NCBI GenBank assembly: GCA_934591725.1 | Contig: CAKTPR010000073.1 | Span: 1 to 10,709 of the forward strand | Length of the DNA stretch: 10,709 nucleotides | From: an uncultured Oscillospiraceae bacterium | Lineage (GTDB): Bacteria > Bacillota > Clostridia > Oscillospirales > Oscillospiraceae | Reading direction: 5' to 3' | Shown here: positions 6,697 to 10,709 of the stretch, piece by piece | How the letters are laid out: the number at the start of each line of letters is the position of its first letter | How positions within the stretch are numbered: position 1 is the stretch's first letter | Position numbers and translations under genes: made by a program | Notes under the pieces: model-generated | Databases searched by the model: none | Seen by the model: only the letters and a program-made list of their open reading frames with translations | Told to the model about the DNA's origin: nothing

Positions 6697-7281
6697 ATGA
6701 GAATTTTGGTATTCGGTGCCGGCGTTATCGGCTGCAATCTTGCGCGCAATCTGTTCCGCGCCGGAAAGGACGTTACCCTGCTCGCGCGCGGCGCTTGGGC
6801 GGAGGAGATACAGAAGAACGGCCTGCGCATAAAGGACAAGTTTTCGCCGCGTATGTCTGTCACCCTCATCCCGGTGGTGACGGAGCTCAAGCCGGAGGAT
6901 CAGTACGACGTTATCTTCGTCGTCATGCGCTATACGCAGGTCGGCGCTATCATGGATACGTTGCGTGCAAACCCGGCGAAAAACATCGTCTTTGTCGGCA
7001 ACGACGTGCGTGCCGAAGAGATCGCCGGGCATGAGATACTCCCGGATGACGATAAGGAGTTTGAGGGTGCAGCCTACCGCAAGACCTGCCTGCGCTTCTT
7101 CAAGCTCATGTGCGCGACGAGTCTCGGCAAGCTCTGCGCCGCCGACCACGCCATGAATGCTATTGGCGAAATGAGCGCGCTGAACCGTGATCTGAAAAAG
7201 TTTTTTGACAAGCAGGGCACTGCATACCCGGTGTGGCAGGAGCTTGAAAAGGACACCGGAAAATATCTGGAGCAGGCCTGA
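6697..7281 (+). CDS. Ketopantoate-reductase-like protein lacking the central region
   Basis: The first 107 of 194 residues are the NADP-binding Rossmann domain of the ketopantoate reductase (PanE/ApbA) family: MRILVFGAGVIG with GxGxxG at 7-12, the LLARG turn after strand two (28-32), and NIVFVGND (96-103). Full-length members have about 300 residues. Here the chain passes, without a frameshift, from about residue 118 to a stretch (about 132-183) that resembles the family's C-terminal helices, including DHAMNAIGEMSALNRDLK. About 100 residues that normally carry the rest of the substrate domain and the catalytic lysine are missing. It is therefore either a decayed gene with an in-frame deletion or a short cofactor-binding protein of altered function; ketopantoate reduction is unlikely. 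AAGGAG at 6683-6688 is good, so it is probably still translated. Family is clear; function is not. Confidence 0.75.
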   Translation: MRILVFGAGVIGCNLARNLFRAGKDVTLLARGAWAEEIQKNGLRIKDKFSPRMSVTLIPVVTELKPEDQYDVIFVVMRYTQVGAIMDTLRANPAKNIVFVGNDVRAEEIAGHEILPDDDKEFEGAAYRKTCLRFFKLMCATSLGKLCAADHAMNAIGEMSALNRDLKKFFDKQGTAYPVWQELEKDTGKYLEQA

Positions 7282-7326
7282 CAGCATCAAACTGAGCGGC
7301 TTTTGCGCAGGCGCGTTAAAGCAGCA

Positions 7327-7373
7327 AACGAACCCCGCTTTTCGACAAAAAAGTACGAAAAGCGGGGTTCGTT
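7327..7373. terminator. Long hairpin between convergent genes
   Basis: Arms 7327-7344 and 7356-7373 are a perfect 18-bp inverted repeat around an 11-nt loop, midway between the stop codons of the convergent genes. Neither side has a clear T-run, so it is not a textbook rho-independent terminator. Its place suggests a shared transcription end or an mRNA 3'-protecting structure for both genes. Confidence 0.65.
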
Positions 7374-7387
7374 CAGCTCATTGCCCT

Positions 7388-8131
7388 TCACACGATCGTA
7401 ACGCGCGCCGCGCCGGTGTTCAGCTCATCCGGCAGGGGGGAATTCGTGATGATGTGATCCACCTCGCACAACGGCATCAGCATATACGCGCCGGACTTCA
7501 GAAACTTCGACTTGTCGCAGAGGAACACCTTCATGTCCGCCTGCTGTAAAGCGCGGCGGCGCAGGGCGTTTGCCCGCGCGCTGTAATCGGCGATCCACGA
7601 TCCCGGCGTTATCGCCGAGGAGGAGTAGAACATGATGTCGATGCCGAAGTGCGTGATGAGTTCCTCCGCCTCGTACCCATAAAAGCTCATCGTGTCATAG
7701 CATGTCTCGCCGCCGAGACAGATGGTGGGGACACGGTACTTCGCCGCGAGCTGCAAAACGGAGATGTTGTTGGTGACAACAGTGATGTTCTTGTAAGCGC
7801 TCATTTGGTCGATTATATGCAGCGTCGTAGTGGATTCGTCCATAAACACCATGCAGTTGTCGCGCAGCAGCTTCGCTGCCGCCTTGTCGAGCTTGAGCTT
7901 TTCCTGCGGATTGACGCCCATGCGGAAAACCGCGGGGCCACCGTCCATATCGCTCAAGCGCGGCACCACACCGCCGTGGCTGCGCACCACGAGCCCAAGA
8001 TCCTGCATCGTGTTCAGATCGCGCCGCACCGTCGGCATGCTGACAAAGAGCTCTTTACTGAGTCTGTCCACGCTTGCATAGCCGCGCTCTGCCAATATAT
8101 TCATTATTTTCTCGTACCGTTCGTTTTTCAC
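7388..8131 (-). CDS. DeoR-family transcriptional regulator
   Basis: This 247-residue protein has the standard DeoR length and layout. The N-terminal helix-turn-helix (about 5-55) includes SVDRLSKELFVSMPTVRRDL and ends in the RSHGG turn typical of the family. The C-terminal sensor domain follows, with FMDESTTTL (97-104), VTNN (119-122), LGGE (139-142) and DKSKF (206-210), motifs that form the sugar-phosphate pocket in DeoR proteins. The start is a GTG preceded by GGGGGAG. The gene diverges from the HAD/AraM/ABC operon, and the two promoters are interleaved, so it very probably represses that operon and itself, released by a phosphorylated sugar or polyol. A 10-bp direct repeat at its predicted transcription start is the candidate operator. 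The family call is secure; the effector is unknown. Confidence 0.95.
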   Translation of the reverse strand: MKNERYEKIMNILAERGYASVDRLSKELFVSMPTVRRDLNTMQDLGLVVRSHGGVVPRLSDMDGGPAVFRMGVNPQEKLKLDKAAAKLLRDNCMVFMDESTTTLHIIDQMSAYKNITVVTNNISVLQLAAKYRVPTICLGGETCYDTMSFYGYEAEELITHFGIDIMFYSSSAITPGSWIADYSARANALRRRALQQADMKVFLCDKSKFLKSGAYMLMPLCEVDHIITNSPLPDELNTGAARVTIV

Positions 8132-8153
8132 CGCTGCTCCCCCGCCTTAGTTC

Positions 8154-8172
8154 TGATCGTTTTTGATCGTTT
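8154..8172. promoter_or_regulatory. Tandem 10-bp repeat, candidate DeoR operator
   Basis: TGATCGTTT occurs at 8154-8162 and again at 8164-8172, one helical turn apart. The copies straddle the predicted transcription start of the deoR-type gene (about 8170), just downstream of its -10. Tandem short repeats are a usual form of DeoR-family operator. Binding is inferred from position. Confidence 0.5.
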
Positions 8173-8176
8173 CTCA

Positions 8177-8205
8177 ATATTAGCGCCAAATCTTGCAGAA
8201 GTCAA
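8177..8205 (-). promoter_or_regulatory. Promoter of the deoR-type gene
   Basis: On the minus strand TTGACT (plus coordinates 8200-8205) and TAATAT (8177-8182) are separated by exactly 17 bp, a near-consensus promoter. The predicted start lies near 8170. Confidence 0.65.
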
Positions 8206-8221
8206 GTATTGTGAGTATAAT
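8193..8221 (+). promoter_or_regulatory. Promoter of the HAD/AraM/ABC operon
   Basis: TTGCAG (8193-8198) and TATAAT (8216-8221) are separated by exactly 17 bp. The -35 overlaps the spacer of the minus-strand promoter, so the two cannot easily fire together. GTATT (8206-8210) and AATAC (8219-8223) form a small inverted repeat over the -10, a possible further operator. The predicted start near 8228 leaves about 136 nt of leader. Confidence 0.7.
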
Positions 8222-8296
8222 ACGGTTTAGTTATTTTGATGAAAAACGCCGCCGCATGGCGCGTGAAATATATATTTTTGATGCAAATTTGTCAAA

Positions 8297-8328
8297 GCGT
8301 TGGAAAACGCACGTTAAACCCACGTGCG
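8297..8328 (+). promoter_or_regulatory. Leader with two mutually exclusive hairpins
   Basis: Hairpin A is GCGTT-GGAA-AACGC (8297-8310), a 5-bp stem with a GNRA-type tetraloop. Hairpin B is CGCACGT (8308-8314) with ACGTGCG (8322-8328) and a 7-nt loop. They share CGC at 8308-8310, so only one can form. No T-run follows, so any control would act on translation, and the region could also be a mere stem cluster. Confidence 0.3.
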
Positions 8329-8363
8329 CTGGAAAAGTTCATATACGAAAGGCAAAAGAGAAT

Positions 8364-9080
8364 ATGGATAACGTAAGACTGATCGCGTTTGACCTTGACG
8401 GCACGCTCACTCAGCACAAGACGAAGCTTGCCCAGCCCAATCTCGGAGTGCTGGATGCACTGCGCGCAAAGTACAAGCTTCTGATGGTCGGTGCTGGGAT
8501 GTGCAGCCGCATATTCAAGCAGATGAACGGCTACCCCATAGATATTATCGGCAATTACGGGATGCAGTTCTGCACATATAACGCCGCGACAGGTGAGCTT
8601 GACCACGTTTTTGATGAGCACGCCCCCTGTGACCGCGCCAGCGTCGAGGCTCGCGTGACCGCGCTGAGGGAGCTCTTCGGGTACACGGCGTTCAAGGGCA
8701 ATAATGTGGAGTATCACGACTCCGGCTGCGTCACGTTCCCGCTGCTCGGCACCGCGGCAGACATTGCCGACAAGCTTGCCTTCGACCCGGACCGCGCAAA
8801 GCGTAAGCCGATGTATCCCATCGTGCGCGATGCTTTCCCCGATTATACGGTGTTCATCGGCGGGTCGTCGTCGTTCGACCTCGCGCCTTTCCCGTACAAC
8901 AAATATTACGCGCTTGACCGGTACTGCACCGAGTATGGCTATGACCATTCCGAGGTCGTCTATGTCGGCGATGATTACGGCCCCGGCGGCAACGACGAGG
9001 CGGTCTACCGCTCCGACTTCCGCTTTATCCGCGTGGATGATTACACCCGCTTTGGTGAGTATATGAAAGAGTTCCTGTGA
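8364..9080 (+). CDS. Phosphomannomutase-like HAD hydrolase (HAD-IIB)
   Basis: This 238-residue protein is a haloacid-dehalogenase-type phosphotransferase. Motif I is FDLDGTLT (9-16), with nucleophile Asp10 and acid Asp12. GGSSSFDLAPF followed by the conserved lysine in YNKYYALDRY, and the metal loop VGDDYGPGGND (201-211, Asp203/Asp204), closely recall the eukaryotic PMM branch of HAD-IIB, as does VEYHDSGCVTFPLLG before the cap. It may therefore be a phosphatase or phosphomutase of a sugar or polyol phosphate. Motif II is degenerate (VGAGM where PMM has VGGSD). The ATG at 8364 is chosen because the open frame upstream begins before the predicted transcription start and the earlier ATG at 8256 has no ribosome site; the site here is weak (AAGAG, or AAAGG further up). 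It is first in the operon, 16 bp before the AraM gene. Confidence 0.85.
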   Translation: MDNVRLIAFDLDGTLTQHKTKLAQPNLGVLDALRAKYKLLMVGAGMCSRIFKQMNGYPIDIIGNYGMQFCTYNAATGELDHVFDEHAPCDRASVEARVTALRELFGYTAFKGNNVEYHDSGCVTFPLLGTAADIADKLAFDPDRAKRKPMYPIVRDAFPDYTVFIGGSSSFDLAPFPYNKYYALDRYCTEYGYDHSEVVYVGDDYGPGGNDEAVYRSDFRFIRVDDYTRFGEYMKEFL

Positions 9081-9096
9081 AGAGGAGCGTTGAAAG

Positions 9097-10359
9097 ATGT
9101 TTATAGATTGCAGCAAGTACGCCGGAAAATGCGCCTGCGGACGCGAGCATACCATGGAGACCCGCGCCGCGGTGATAGAGCCGGGCTGCCTTTTTGAGTT
9201 TGAGAAGTACATGGCGCAGTTCGGTGTCACGGGTAAGCGCTGTGCGCTCTACGGTGAAAACTCCTATGCCGCCACGGCGGACAGGCATCCGCGCGCCGAG
9301 CAGAAGATCGTGCTTGACCCGACTGGGCTGCACGCGAATGAGATATCCACGGCGGAGGTGCTCGCGAAGCTTGAGGGCGATGTGGAAGTCATTGTCGCCG
9401 TCGGCAGCGGCACCATTCACGACATCGCGCGCTTCTGCGCGCACGAGCGCGGCATACGCTTCGTCTCCTGCCCGACAGGCGCGAGCGTGGACGGCTTCTG
9501 CAGCACCGTCGCTGCAATGACGTGGTACGGCTTCAAAAAGACGCTGCCCGCCGTCGCGCCGGAGATAGTGCTGGCAGACACGGAGATCATCAAGAACGCT
9601 CCCATGGAGCTCGTGCGCAGCGGCGTGGGAGACATTATGGCGAAGTACACTGCCCTTGCCGACTGGAAAATGGCGCACGTCCTCACTAATGAGTTGCTTT
9701 GTGAAAAAATTTATAGTATAATGCAGGATGCCGCGGACACAGTCATGCAGAGCGTCCCCGGCATTGCCCTCGGCGAGGAGAGCGCCTACGCCGATGTGAC
9801 CTATGCACTCATCATGAGCGGCATCGCAATGCAGATGATGGGCAACTCCCGCCCCGCCTCCGGCGCGGAGCATCATATATCCCACATGATAGAGATGGAG
9901 CCTGAAGCATTCCCGGTAAAGTTTCCCGCCATGCACGGAGAGAAGACCGGCGTCGGCTCGCTCATTGCGGTGCGCGAATATAAGCGCCTTGCAAAGATAG
10001 AGGACATCACCCCGTACATAACCGACTACGCCCCCATACCGGAAGAGCATTTTCGCAAGTTCTTCGGCGAGCGGCTGGCGGATTCGCTGATAAAAGAAAA
10101 CGAAAACGACTGCCTTGCAAAGGTGAGCCGCGAAAAGCTCAGCGCGAGCTGGAGCGAGCTGCGGCATATAATTGACGAGCTCCCGACTGAGGAGTACCTT
10201 TACAGGCTTTTGGAGATGCTGGACGCGAAGCGCGACCTTGCTTCCATCGGCGTGGAGGAGAGCGAGCTTCCCGTACTGCTGAAAAATTCACCCCTTGTGC
10301 GCAATCGTCTGACGCTTATGAGAACGCGCCGGATGATGAAGATATACGAAATCGAATAA
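9097..10359 (+). CDS. araM: sn-glycerol-1-phosphate dehydrogenase (AraM/EgsA family)
   Basis: This 420-residue protein should interconvert sn-glycerol 1-phosphate and dihydroxyacetone phosphate with NAD(P)H and a bound divalent metal. The nucleotide site is VGSGTIHDI (102-110), followed by CPTGASVDGF (125-134). The metal ligands expected from archaeal EgsA are present at the right spacing: Asp179 in GVGD, His259 in ASGAEHHISH (254-263) and His280 in AMHGEKTG (278-285). The short Cys motif CACGREH (12-18) is also seen in bacterial AraM proteins. B. subtilis AraM has 394 residues, so this one is slightly longer. AGAGGAG at 9081-9087 sets the start. In Bacillus this enzyme feeds ether-lipid synthesis; here it sits with a HAD enzyme, a DeoR regulator and an ABC importer ATPase and no PcrB-like gene in view, so a catabolic or salvage role is inferred. 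Confidence 0.9.
   Translation: MFIDCSKYAGKCACGREHTMETRAAVIEPGCLFEFEKYMAQFGVTGKRCALYGENSYAATADRHPRAEQKIVLDPTGLHANEISTAEVLAKLEGDVEVIVAVGSGTIHDIARFCAHERGIRFVSCPTGASVDGFCSTVAAMTWYGFKKTLPAVAPEIVLADTEIIKNAPMELVRSGVGDIMAKYTALADWKMAHVLTNELLCEKIYSIMQDAADTVMQSVPGIALGEESAYADVTYALIMSGIAMQMMGNSRPASGAEHHISHMIEMEPEAFPVKFPAMHGEKTGVGSLIAVREYKRLAKIEDITPYITDYAPIPEEHFRKFFGERLADSLIKENENDCLAKVSREKLSASWSELRHIIDELPTEEYLYRLLEMLDAKRDLASIGVEESELPVLLKNSPLVRNRLTLMRTRRMMKIYEIE
9694..9722 (+). promoter_or_regulatory. Possible internal promoter in araM
   Basis: TTGCTT (9694-9699) and a perfect TATAAT (9717-9722) are 17 bp apart inside an unusually AT-rich patch of a GC-rich gene. The 11 bases from the -10 on, TATAATGCAGG, are identical to those of the lipoprotein promoter at 264-274. 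It could drive a short transcript for the ABC genes. Coincidence within coding sequence is possible. Confidence 0.35.
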
Positions 10360-10389
10360 TATACAACAAATGTAAAGGAGAGAGCACAA

Positions 10390-10709
10390 GTGAGTGAAGA
10401 GATCATCATAAAACACGCTCTTAAAAAGTACGGTGACAATGTCATCATTCCCGATTTGAGCCTTGACATTAGAGAGGGCGAGTTTTTCACGCTGCTTGGT
10501 CCCTCCGGCTGCGGCAAGACCACACTTCTGAGAATGATCGCGGGCTTCAACAGCATCGAGGGCGGCGACTTCTTCTTCGGTGAGAAGCGCATAAACGACC
10601 TTGACCCCGCCAAGCGCAACATCGGCATGGTCTTCCAGAACTACGCCATCTTCCCGCACTACACCGTCAGGAAGAACGTTGAGTTCGGCCTGAAAAACAA
10701 GAAGTTCCC
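10390..10709 (+). CDS. ABC transporter ATP-binding protein (partial, runs off the window)
   Basis: The first 106 residues of an ABC ATPase are present. Walker A is GPSGCGKTT (37-45) and the Q-loop is MVFQNYAIFPH (80-90, Gln83); the ABC signature and Walker B lie beyond the window. The wording of these motifs and the preceding LRMIAGFNSIEGG are those of the importer ATPases of the MalK/UgpC/PotA/FbpC type (polyol phosphate, sugar, polyamine, iron or phosphonate uptake). The start is a GTG with AAAGGAG at 10374-10380, 30 bp after the araM stop codon. It is probably the third gene of the operon, with permease and binding-protein genes expected further right. The substrate cannot be told from this part; an imported glycerophospho compound is an inference from the neighbours. 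Confidence 0.9.
   Translation, partial: MSEEIIIKHALKKYGDNVIIPDLSLDIREGEFFTLLGPSGCGKTTLLRMIAGFNSIEGGDFFFGEKRINDLDPAKRNIGMVFQNYAIFPHYTVRKNVEFGLKNKKF

Noticed and set aside
8193..8363. N-terminal extension of the HAD protein to earlier ATG codons
   Set aside because: The frame opens inside the -35 of the promoter, the predicted transcript starts near 8228, the ATG at 8256 lacks a ribosome site, and HAD motif I should lie near the N-terminus.

Overview
The window looks like chromosomal DNA of a gut-type Clostridia species, most likely Oscillospiraceae-like. The grounds are indirect. Coding DNA is GC-rich (by eye, well above 50%). Ribosome binding sites are strong AGGAGG/GAGGAG types. Terminators are short and GC-rich with U-tracts. 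Position 165-195 holds a 'gctcccctt...aaggggagc' hairpin of a kind I recall from intergenic repeats in that group. No rRNA, tRNA, IS element, phage gene or CRISPR array was seen.

Layout, left to right. (1) 1-301 is non-coding, with repeat-like hairpins and an extended -10 promoter. (2) 302-2737 (+) encodes a large lipoprotein: a propeller-like N-terminal half joined to an ABC-type solute-binding half. It stands alone, with no permease beside it, and ends at a bidirectional terminator. (3) On the minus strand, a LysR-type regulator (3175-4050) is followed 15 bp later by a 118-residue four-helix membrane protein with two His-x13-His pairs, which looks like a minimal di-heme cytochrome. (4) Divergent from lysR is a PutP-type sodium/solute symporter (4220-5749). 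The shared 169-bp spacer has two promoters and two dyads containing an 8-bp sequence repeated exactly 40 bp apart. (5) An alpha/beta hydrolase (5933-6679) and a short, internally deleted ketopantoate-reductase-like protein (6697-7281) form a two-gene unit. It ends at a long hairpin shared with a convergent gene. (6) A DeoR-family repressor (7388-8131, minus) diverges from a plus-strand operon. That operon encodes a phosphomannomutase-like HAD hydrolase (8364-9080), an AraM/EgsA-type glycerol-1-phosphate dehydrogenase (9097-10359) and the start of an importer-type ABC ATPase (10390 to the edge).

The most coherent system is the last one. A DeoR regulator (a family that usually senses phosphorylated sugars or polyols) has a promoter interleaved with that of an operon combining an sn-glycerol-1-phosphate/DHAP oxidoreductase, a phosphatase-type enzyme and a transporter. 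I infer uptake and breakdown, or salvage, of a G1P-containing or related polyol-phosphate compound. The substrate cannot be read from the sequence. The LysR/symporter pair looks like a conventional regulated uptake unit, apart from the small haem-like membrane protein co-transcribed with the regulator.
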